A DNA stretch of 64,000 bases from Megaleporinus macrocephalus (lineage: Eukaryota; Chordata; Actinopteri; Characiformes; Anostomidae): positions 2,598,684 through 2,662,683 of the forward strand of contig CM038716.1 of NCBI GenBank assembly GCA_021613375.1, read 5' to 3'. The notes beneath the pieces were generated by a model. The model searched no databases. It was not told the origin of the DNA and saw only the letters and a list, made by a program, of their open reading frames with translations. Position numbers and translations under genes: made by a program. This document shows positions 55,475-64,000 of the stretch, piece after piece. Numbering within the stretch: the first letter of the stretch is position 1; every line of letters starts with the position of its first letter.

Positions 55475-57690
55475 ACCTGATAAACATCAACAACTCGGAA
55501 ATCTCCTTTATTTGGGCCATAATACACTTCCACAATCATGTGTTGTGAAGATCAGACTTTGATAAATCTCTGTTCTTTAAGTTAAACAATGTATTGTCAT
55601 CCATGTTATTAGAACACCTGATTCTAATTTTATCTTCAAATTATCTGCTAATACTGAAGGTTGACATACTTTACCCAGACAGATATGCAATATGGGATCA
55701 TTTTCATCAAATTTTTTGTTTAGTTTTTTTAATCTACTTTTAGGACTTGTGTCAAAGCCTGATGAAGTTTTAGGTCAAAGGTATGCAGAAATATATAGAA
55801 AATTCTAAAGGGTGCTTAACAAACAAGATGTGTTGACCCAACTCATATATTTTGCTCAGTATTTCAAATCCTGCCATGAAGTGCTCTATTCTATTTTCCT
55901 ACCAAACTATAATATTCATAAAGCAATAGTGATACAGCCACAGTGATCAAATCACTCATGATTTTTCAACTGTTAAATCTTTGGGGAAGTTGCCAGCCTG
56001 GACCCTCCTTGCTCTTAAAGGACTAGGGCTGTCATGGAAAGATTACTGCACCACCTATTTAGGATGGTGCAGTAATCTTTTTGGACATTTCACAATGTTC
56101 CTAGTGGTAAATGTCCCAATCGTTCCATTGTACTATGTCATCGTTTTTATCTGCATTTCACACAATGGTCCAGTGTGGAGAGGGAGACTTTCAACAATCC
56201 TTGGATACAGGATTAGACTACTCTAAAACCAGATACGTCTGTGTAACAGGAAGGGGCAAACAGGTAAAAAAGTGTAATTATTTCAAAATAATAAAACATA
56301 TATATATAGGAATCAAAGCTATACAATGCCAGGTTGCAGCTCATCGACTCTTTTACTGGACAGCGACTGGACTAATCCATACACCAAGAGTGAGCAACTC
56401 TATTACAAGGTTTAGGGTATAAAGGTGTCATGTAGGTACATCGAAGGGCAAGAAGTTCTCAGCCTGAGACTTCTTCTAAAAGCATCATAAACAAGGGCTT
56501 ATCTTATCTCATCCTTCAGCAAAAATAACAGACAAAAGCCTCATAATGATGATTGCTGCACAGGTACCATTTAAGTAGGCCTCTCTCTGTGACCTGCATA
56601 ATTCAAACTGAGGAATTAAATGCAGAAACAAACAGCCTTCAAATGAAAAAAATAACATCTACCTCACCAAAAACAGGACATAATATACCATATCTGTTTC
56701 AAGTAATGATGTTGTGTTGTATGGATGTGTGATTCATTCTATTTCTGGAATTGTATGTGAAATATGCTAACGGGACCATCAAGCATAAAGCACTGAGATC
56801 ATTTTCAAGGTTGTTTGATGCACAAGTTGCATGATTTGGACATGATTTATGTCCAATATCACAAAACAAACCTGGTGGGAGTCATAAGACTGATATGTAT
56901 GATATTGTAAGGAAACCAATCAGCATCGAGAAACAGATTCTTGAACCCCATTCCTAAAGCCCAACTCATAAGACCACAATTTTTCTGTGGTGTTGCGAAC
57001 TGGGAATTTTTCAGAGTTCCTAATCTTCAAGTCCTAAACAAGTCAATATGCTCTCTTCAGAAAATGTAATTTCATTCACTGATTGATCACAGTGTTATAG
57101 CCTTTTAATGACAGCAGTGTATAATAGTGTATAGTAGTGCTTATTAAGTATTGTATATTATACATAAGTATCATACAAATATGTATAGTACACAGATAAT
57201 CATGACCAACATAACAGGAATAGTGCACATCTAGTAGTAAAACAAATCAATAATCGTCACTTATTTGTATTTTCTGTCCCACCTTAACTGCTGCATCATT
57301 TACGGTGGAATGGCAAGTTCAAATATGAAGTAAACGTTGTTCCTGTTTTACCTACAGAAGCTGTTAAATTCCATCAAATAGAGAGCTCAGGTACTTTTGT
57401 TGTATGGTTATTTCCTCAGGACAGTTACTCCAGCAAGACTGGATTTCAAGCGCTGAGTGAAGGCTTATTGATTCTTTGATTGTTTGTAGTTTATGGAGGG
57501 AAACTTGTCTTCCGAAATAAGTGAAGCATAAGCACAGTTACAGACATTTGAGGACGTTGCTCGTATATAAACTATTTGGAAAGAAAGGAATCCATTCACA
57601 TGAAAAGTAACTGAATGTTTGGGATTCTTGATTCTTCTACTTTCATTTGTGTCGTGTCAAGTCTCTTTGAGTCAAATCATAAAATTTGTG
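55475..57690. other. Unannotated intergenic DNA
   Basis: Apart from the hairpin at 56038-56080, no feature is recognised. Frames at 55981-56422 overlap the hairpin and lack domains. Confidence 0.45.
56038..56080. repeat. 16-bp inverted repeat hairpin
   Basis: AAAGATTACTGCACCA (56038-56053) pairs exactly with TGGTGCAGTAATCTTT (56065-56080). The 11-nt spacer CCTATTTAGGA can extend the stem by CCT/AGG past one bulged A. Confidence 0.85.
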
Positions 57691-57694
57691 AGGT

Positions 57695-58165
57695 TGTCAC
57701 ACCCCGGCTGTCTCGCGTGCTGGTATCCTTGTTTACATACTGTCAGTCCCATGTGCCTCTGTTTTGGTCATGTGGTCCTCTTGTCTCCGCCCCTCATCTG
57801 CTCTTGATCTCCCCTTGTTCCAGCTGTACCTTGTTTCTTGTCTTGTTATATGCCCCCTGTTTTCCACTTGTAGTTGTCCCACATTTTGCTGTTGATTTGC
57901 TGTTTGTTCGCGGTCTACCTTGTTTCTCGTGTTTCTAGTATATGTAGTTTGCTTGTTTATTATATTTGCCCTGTTACCCTAGCTTTGTTATTTGGTTTGT
58001 TTGTTCTGATTTGTTTTCTAATTGTTTTTTCTTCGTTTGTCTGTAAGTAGTTCTGTTTTTCACTATGGACATTATTAAACCTCATCTGCACCTATATCTA
58101 CCTCTCCAGTCTCCTCCAGACTCGAATCCACTCATCCTGCTCATCCCATTCATATCATATAGTTC
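57695..58165 (+). mobile_element. LTR-like region of a retrotransposon
   Basis: Starts TGTCACACCCCGGCTGTCTC, is strongly T-rich and pyrimidine-biased, and carries a polyadenylation-like ATTAAA (58074) followed by CCTCATCTGCACC. This architecture matches fish LTR-retrotransposon LTRs or 3' regions I know. No gag, pol or primer-binding site is seen, so it would be solo or truncated. The 107-codon frame over it is not a gene. Confidence 0.4.
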
Positions 58166-58319
58166 TGCCTATTTAACTTTAACATTAGAAACACTTATAT
58201 CTCTTAGATGTATTACATTGTTGCTGAGTTTTTCATATATTTCCTGCATTGTGCTTTTTACCATTTGCCTTATTATGAAATTCCTAATAAAAAAGGATAT
58301 AAATATTTAAAAAAAAGTT

Positions 58320-58404
58320 ATCACATTTCTTTTTGGCCAAGGAGTTCAAGCAGAAAGCCAACATGTTTTTAACTGACTACAGCAAAGCCTTTGACTGTGT
58401 TGGC
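58320..58404 (+). pseudogene. LINE RT fragment, left part
   Basis: The plus strand encodes EFKQKANMFLTDYSKAFDCV just before the inserted element. This is the RT box (F.DY.KAFD.V) holding the first catalytic aspartate of L1-type and related LINEs. The frame resumes at 59495-59600 (GYVNYGIFKKSGIP), matching the L..L...GIP segment that normally follows. Confidence 0.75.
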
Positions 58405-58998
58405 CAGGGGCGTAGCTAGCCCTAGATTAGTTGCGTCCCAGCAGCCCTAAAGATCATAGTAGAAAAAAAACAGGCTTTTTTTCTTTTAACATTAATTTTT
58501 GTCTGACAAGCTTGAAATGTTAAAACCATAGAAAGTATATGGAAAAACAATTTATTTTAACAATGAAAATACAGCAGCCTCCTCCCTTGCCTTGCAAAAT
58601 GGTATGATCCAGCTTCTCTTTCTCACTGCAGCATCTCGCACACACTGTGTCAGTGCTTTATTTGACTGGTGTTGTGTGTCTGGTAAGTTGTAAAGTAGTA
58701 TTTTTGTACTTTATTACTCAGAACCAACACATTACAGTCATTTACAGCAGTCCCTATTTCTGATACACTCTTTATTCTGTTATTGTTAGCTAGGAGTGAC
58801 TATCTGATGGTTTATTTTAATTTAGCAGGCTAATTCTGCAGGTGGTCTGTTTACTGTTTATAAAGCACTAGGAGAAGTTATAGCTGCTGTGCTGTTGGTT
58901 AGCCTGTGTGTTATTAAAGCCAAGGTGCTAGAGTAATGCTGTCTGTATGTGTTATAGCTAATTAATGTTATAGAATGAAAAAAAATACTAAAACGTAA

Positions 58999-59033
<35 letters not shown>

Positions 59034-59494
59034 CAGCAAGTCAGCTATGGATATTCGATTATTCTATTCCAGTAAGGTCAACATGATCTTAATCATAAGC
59101 TCAGAATCTGTTGATAATGATAGTAATATTGATAACTGATTATTAGAATTGGTGTGTCTGATCTAAATTTTTCTAATTGTTCTGTCATGACATACTCGCC
59201 CAAAGTCTCACTCTCATCTGGTCACCCTAGCCCACAGAAGCTCGATATTCAATGAGAAAAATTAGTTGAATTGATATGGATCTATTTATTTATTTATTGT
59301 TATATTTAACTTTTTTTATAAAATGTCTTAATACATTTGCAAACTATGCTTTGTAAACTAAGGTTTTTTTCAAGACTTGTTGGTGCCTCAACACTGATTT
59401 CAGATTGATAGTCTGAAATGACTTTAAAATTTATATTTTTTATTAGCTGTTCTCATTTGGGTGCTCAGCACCTCTAAGCCTACAATCGCCCCTG
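58405..59494. mobile_element. hAT-like non-autonomous element in LINE
   Basis: The left end CAGGGGCGTAGCTAGCC and the right end, reverse complemented, CAGGGGCGATTGTAGGC share the CAGGGGCG terminus typical of hAT elements. Flanking octamers GTGTTGGC (58397-58404) and ATGTTGGC (59495-59502) differ at one base, as expected for an aged 8-bp duplication. The 1090-bp interior has no transposase and contains a (GT)n run. Confidence 0.75.
59002..59031. repeat. (GT)n microsatellite
   Basis: About 30 bp of pure TG repeat inside the hAT-like element. Confidence 0.95.
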
Positions 59495-59640
59495 ATGTTG
59501 GCTATGTAAATTATGGAATATTCAAGAAAAGCGGAATACCATAGCAATCTTCCCGACTTGTCGGCACTTTATAATAATCATTGGTGTTCAAAGTCATATC
59601 TGCTGTGTTGCATGCTTGGCCTGGCAGGACTATTTAGGTT
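59495..59640 (+). pseudogene. LINE RT fragment, right part
   Basis: GYVNYGIFKKSGIP, then a stop and SSRLVGTL, continue the RT domain interrupted by the hAT-like insertion; 59570-59600 (TATAATAATCATTGGTGTTC) may be its frameshifted continuation. Inactive. Confidence 0.6.
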
Positions 59641-59709
59641 TGATCTAAATCAGTTGAATCAGTTCCTTACTTTTTGAAAGCTGCATAAATCATGTTACAT
59701 CAGCCAGAT

Positions 59710-60720
59710 CTGCACATTTAGGGCTCGATGTGAAGCTGCGTGCTCATGCATTTCCCAGAACCAGAGCTTTAAGCTCGCTGTCTATGTTCGAATGCAGTTC
59801 AAAGCTTCTGCTCAAACCACTGATGTTGACTTATCAGAATCTAAGAAGGAAAAAAAAAATCAGTGAGCATAGTCACTTTCGCTTTGCACACTTTCATCTC
59901 TATAAATGTCTACTGCAGATAGTTAAGTGGTTCCCTAATTGCTGTCTCTATCCAGCATTTGATCCCTATATTTTAAACAGGACGCAGTGCTATTAATACT
60001 GGTCTAATTTTCCATTTTGCCATTCACATTTATTAGAAATGACAGCCTTATATTGATAGTACACGGCGCTACGACTTAATTAGTTGAAATGCTGTACACG
60101 CTGAGCGATACGTGTTACCTTGACCTTGTGTCGAGGTGTCTTTTCGGATTGTAATAGCCTGAGCTCCAATCACAGCGGCTTTTCGCGACTCATTAGCGCC
60201 TAGATGGCTGCTCCTGTTCCACAATAATAGACAGTGTCTGCTGTGTCATTTGGCTGAACAGCCTGAGCTATGAGGACTGCGCTGAATAAGCACTCGGCCA
60301 ATATGTCCCGAGACAGGTTAATGCAAGTAATTAACATGTGTTATTGCAGTTGCCTTCCATAAAGTAAACATTATGTTTTTGCCTGTGTTCTGCACAACTG
60401 CGTGGCTAGAGCCCTGTTTGAGCTGAATTAGTTCTACCCGCAAAGAGGAGTGAGTGAGTGAAGCAGAGGAGGTCAGGCATGATTTTGTGCAGAGTTCGGA
60501 GCGACTTTTTAGAAAGTTGGAGTGTCTGTATACTCTCTCACTCCAAAACCACTTCATCCCACAAGCCACTGCTTTTTTCCGACCTGACTACCTCTGCGTG
60601 ACATGAGTGTTGTGACAGCGTGACTGCTGCCTCTTGCAGTCATCATAGTCATCATAGCGTCAAAGCTCTACAGATATTACACGGGATTTGCGTGTCATTC
60701 GTTTTGCTGGGCAAAAGATA
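59710..60720. promoter_or_regulatory. Candidate conserved non-coding block
   Basis: A kilobase of complex, balanced sequence, among the least repetitive in the window, with the densest part at 60050-60330. That part includes a nuclear-receptor-type half-site TGACCTTG (60120-60127) and blocks such as GACTCATTAGCGCCTAGATG. Frames on both strands are short. Enhancer or other conserved element by texture only. Confidence 0.35.
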
Positions 60721-60724
60721 AACA

Positions 60725-60875
60725 TCATGGTGCACGTTTGTTGCAGGACTTAAAATGAATGTCATGATGAAGCATACAGAACAGACATGAATCAGCATGA
60801 GCAAATAGTGGGAAAAATCATGAGTAGAGTGATTATTGATGAGATATCATGGCTGTCCATAGAAAAACATGTATG
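60725..60875. other. Spacer
   Basis: Nothing recognised. Confidence 0.5.
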
Positions 60876-60879
60876 TCGA

Positions 60880-61490
60880 TACAAGCCTATTGAGATCTCA
60901 GCGCCAAACTCCCAGCATGTGCCAGAGATAGGTCACTGGAGAACTGATCAGCGACACCTGTTACCACCTGTATATATAAGCCAGTCTGTTTGATTTGTTC
61001 AGTACGAGGTCTTGCCCCAGTTCCCTGAGAATACTGATAACACACACCTGTCACATATCACACACACACACTATATATAGAGTGTCACACCATACACTCA
61101 TTACGAAGTTGTGCCAAACATTGTTTGCATTTCCAAATGGCTCTATTGTCTTTCTATCTGTTTATCTGGCTTTTGACTCTCTCTGGATTTCTGACTTTCT
61201 CTCTCTCATTTACTTTGCTTTGGTTACTCTGTCTGATCTGCTCTCCTGGTTTTCAATTTGCTTCCTTTTCTCCCATTTACTCTCTTGCCTCTCTCTCATG
61301 ACTTGTTTGCCTGGCTATCTGATCTCCTGGTTTCGAACTTTGCTTGTACTATTGACTATGACCTTGATTTGCCCTTTTGTCTTGTTCGTGTGTTTGTTTG
61401 TTGCAGTATTGTTTCATCACTAGCTCTGTAAATAAATCTATTTCAACTTTTAGCTCTACGTGCGTCATGCCAAGTTCTTTGTTTCTGACA
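60880..61490 (+). mobile_element. LTR-like region with TATA and poly(A) signals
   Basis: TATATATAAG at 60971-60980, then about 450 bp of pyrimidine-rich DNA, an AATAAA at 61431-61436 and an end at TTTCTGACA (61490) fit the U3-R-U5 layout of fish Gypsy-type LTRs. The left boundary and target duplication were not found. No internal retrotransposon genes flank it, so it is probably solo. The 142-codon frame inside (60995-61423) is hydrophobic only because of the pyrimidine bias. Confidence 0.45.
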
Positions 61491-61599
61491 CTGCTTCATG
61501 CCTTGCCCCTTCATGTATGTTTGTGCTCTCCTAGCTTTGCCCTTTATATAATAAACATTTTTTTTTTACTATTTTTGACTATTGTCCGCATTCACAGTT

Positions 61600-63256
61600 G
61601 ATTTTAAGTACAAATACTTTGTTAACTTACTTAAGTAGAAATTTTGGTTATTTTTATTTTTCTGGAGTAATTATTTTTCTGCTGACTTTTTACTTCTACT
61701 CCTTACATTTGCATGCCATTATCTGTACTTTTTACTACTTACATTTTAAAAAATACTTACTGCTATTTCAGACCTGACAACCTTTCCGCATTTTGCGAAG
61801 CAGATATGCATTTAGACATCAACCTATGCTGCTACTTGTCACTTCAAAATATGAGAAAAGCCATTGGTGGCATTGAGTTCAACTGTCTGTGCACATTAGG
61901 CAACTTGTCTATGGGTGTAACCGGATTGGGCAGTAAGCTGTTGTGAAAAGAAGACTTCGACCAATTATAGCGCTAGTTTTAAACTCTTTAAACAGGCTAC
62001 AAGCGGAGAGCCGGCGAACCCTCAAACGAAAGTAACCAAATTGGGTTTCATCCCTCTCAGTCCATCTTTATAATGTGACTGGTTTTAAAGGGAGGACGGT
62101 GCTAAACCCAGTTTCAGAGGTAACTGGCAGGTATGGGATTTCTGAATGTCAAAACCAGGGGCTTAAAAACACAAGATGCAAAATATAATCTTGTTATAAA
62201 GTTATAACAAATTGTGTGTGCAAATATCCCTCCCGTGAGTGTAAATTTGAAGCTCATAAGCACAGAAAGAAGTCCTGACTGCTTTCTGTGCTCAAGTGAA
62301 TTTTTTGTGCTTGAGTGTTGGATTGGGGTGGTTTTGTTTTTTATGAGCAGGCATTCACTGATTCGCGTTGCCCACTTGCCTTTACCTCATCAACTTTAAA
62401 CTCCAATTAAGCCAGCCACCTATCGCCAATACACAGTTAAACTAGCCACACGTGAACTGTAAGTGCGCGGCTACTATACACTTGTTGGTAAGAGTCTGAG
62501 AAAAAGCCTTTAGTCTATAAGTAAAATTGCTTTATAAAATAGCAATTTCTAGTAGTAATCCATAAATTTAACAGAGATCAGTTCAGAGTCTACAACACTA
62601 TTTACATATGAATTATAAAGTGGTTCTACAATATCACCACCATGTTCAAGTGTATTTTAGTAATAATTATTATTTAACACATTAAATGTTCATAATAATA
62701 ACAGATCAGTCCAGGGTTTATTCAGGCAATATATAAATTTAATATTAATCACAAACTGTTTCATTTTTTGTTGCCAATGGTTAATGCAACAAGTACTGCT
62801 TTGTCTTAATCAATACTGATGCAAATGTATCTGACCTCGCGCCGTGCCATGCTGTAATGTGCTCAGTAGTACACATATATGGTTCTTTAATATATTTACA
62901 TTGTACAAAAAAAAAATCATGTTCAATGGGCGTGTATGCTGCTGAATCAGGGAAGCCTAGTGCATCACAAATTTATCAACATTAACATTTTAATATAACA
63001 TTATAGTCATTATGGCTTTTAGAAGAATGTTTTGGGAGAGGGCTAGTGCATTATAGGCGTGGTGCGACCTAAGCTTTTGTTCTAAATGGCATTTTTTTTC
63101 CCTACAATACTTTTACTTTTATACTTTAAAAAGCAGTACTTTTACACTTTACTTGAGTAAAAACTTGAATTGATACTTCAACTGCTACAGGAGTATTTTT
63201 AAACCCTAATATCTATATTTTTACCTGAGTAATGAATGCGATTACTTCTGACACCT
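61600..63256. mobile_element. Element with ACTTAAGTA-type inverted ends
   Basis: The left end (TTAAGTACAAATACTTTG, CTTACTTAAGTAGAAATTTT, GACTTTTTACTTCTACTCCT) and right end (CAATACTTTTACTTTTATAC, CTTTACTTGAGTAAAAACTT, TTACTTCTGACACC) are inverted versions of a subterminal repeat I know from fish DNA transposons. The 1.3-kb interior is complex but has no transposase frame. That both ends belong to one element is inferred. Confidence 0.45.
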
Positions 63257-63289
63257 TTGTCTATATTATATGAATTATATGAACACAGA

Positions 63290-63420
63290 AAGTCTTTATA
63301 GAAAGTTTTATCATGATTGGACCAATAGAAATGCTTTAAAATCACTTCTAATTATGCCCTTTTTACATTACCTAACATTAAAAGTTAAGTTTTTGTCTTT
63401 TGTCTTTATTGCAAACAAGT
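63290..63420 (+). mobile_element. Family S MITE fragment
   Basis: TCATGATTGGACCAATAGAA, then ATGCTTTAAAATCACTTC and AAGTTAAGTTTTTGTC, match the core of the copies at 23175 and 47470, same orientation, ends degraded. Confidence 0.5.
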
Positions 63421-63424
63421 TAGG

Positions 63425-64000
63425 GAAATTACACAGATACGCCACGCTGTGTTCCTGTATGACTGGTTAAATACCTTACATATTACATTTTCGTATTTCC
63501 ACAGGTAAAATTAATCCAGTTTGAATATGGATTATGAAACCAAACCTTTAAAGCAACTCTAGAAAAACACACTAACAAAAAAAGAAAAACCCAAAGACTA
63601 AAGAGGTGCAACACAAGAACCTGAAAATAACATCCCACCCACGACAATGAAAAAGGTTTCGTGTTTGAATAATGCTTAATTTAATGCTTGACTTTGAAGC
63701 GAGTCAGAGAGACAGATGATGTGTTTCAATCTAGTACCTGTTGCCATCTCCATTCTCAGCCAAATATCTTATTTTTACGCTTTATCAACTTCGGCCAAGT
63801 GGGGGGTGTACTAGTCTCTATGACTTTGATGAATGTCAGAACTGAGTTTAGAATAGATTAACACGAGAAAGTCAATGAGTCACCAGACTGAACTACTGAG
63901 ATAAAAACCAAATGATTTTCTCAAAAGCATCTCTGAAAACAGGCCTTTGGCATTTTTATAGCACAACTCTTTTTTCCTGTTGTTACTTATTTTATTCTAA
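63425..64000. other. Unannotated right edge
   Basis: Nothing recognised. Confidence 0.5.

Noticed and set aside
57615..57938. 107-codon cysteine/leucine-rich frame
   Set aside because: Overlaps an LTR-like T-rich region; composition artefact.
60995..61423. 142-codon hydrophobic plus frame resembling a membrane protein
   Set aside because: Pyrimidine-rich LTR-like DNA yields leucine/serine/phenylalanine codons. The first codon context and lack of domain make coding unlikely.

Overview
The window looks like a gene-poor, AT-rich piece of a teleost fish nuclear genome. I infer an ostariophysan (characiform or catfish-like) from several repeat families I associate with those genomes. No protein-coding gene can be supported. 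The open frames are short and overlap on both strands, and many come from simple repeats or decayed mobile elements. I see no CRISPR array, operon, rRNA or tRNA gene. The longest open frame (267 codons, 37172-37975) comes from a stop-free trinucleotide repeat. All recognitions were made by eye, from translation and motif memory, with no database search.

Layout. Positions 1-9 kb hold a GC-rich edge, a LINE 3' tail, two complex low-copy blocks that look like non-coding regulatory DNA (1.5-2.2 kb and 4.0-4.8 kb, the second with an exact PBX-MEIS decamer), a transposon copy cut by another repeat (4.97-5.79 kb), and small Gypsy-like and LINE reverse transcriptase (RT) fragments. Positions 9-20 kb hold a LINE endonuclease fragment, a decayed Tc1/mariner transposase (12.6-13.2 kb), a short tandem repeat with an inverted relative 19 kb away, a hAT-type element with a perfect 8-bp target-site duplication (18336-19155), and a cruciform-forming MITE. 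Positions 20-31 kb hold an antisense LINE, a LINE-2-like 3' end whose RT active site has decayed from YADD to YANN, further MITEs, a complex block at 26.8-27.5 kb, and a perfect 30-bp inverted repeat at 29931-30004.

Positions 31-48 kb hold a cysteine-rich small open frame of doubtful status (34142-34354, minus), an antisense Tc1-like remnant abutting a 520-bp TAC/CTG-type repeat, a Tc1-like transposase interrupted by a LINE tail with a 5-bp duplication (42383-42900), and a 640-bp degenerate telomere-like minisatellite. Positions 48-64 kb hold an 850-bp GAGTC-rich minisatellite, a tRNA-derived SINE, an inverted pair of transposon copies around another repeat (53.6-55.5 kb), a hAT-like element inside a LINE RT fragment (58320-59600), two LTR-like regions, and a roughly 1.66-kb element with inverted ends.

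The pieces do not form a pathway. The best reading is an intergenic or long intronic region with scattered candidate enhancers and layered transposon insertions of different ages. I found no convincing new biological system. The points most worth checking are the nested insertions with readable target-site duplications, the perfect hairpin, the two large minisatellites, and the candidate regulatory blocks.
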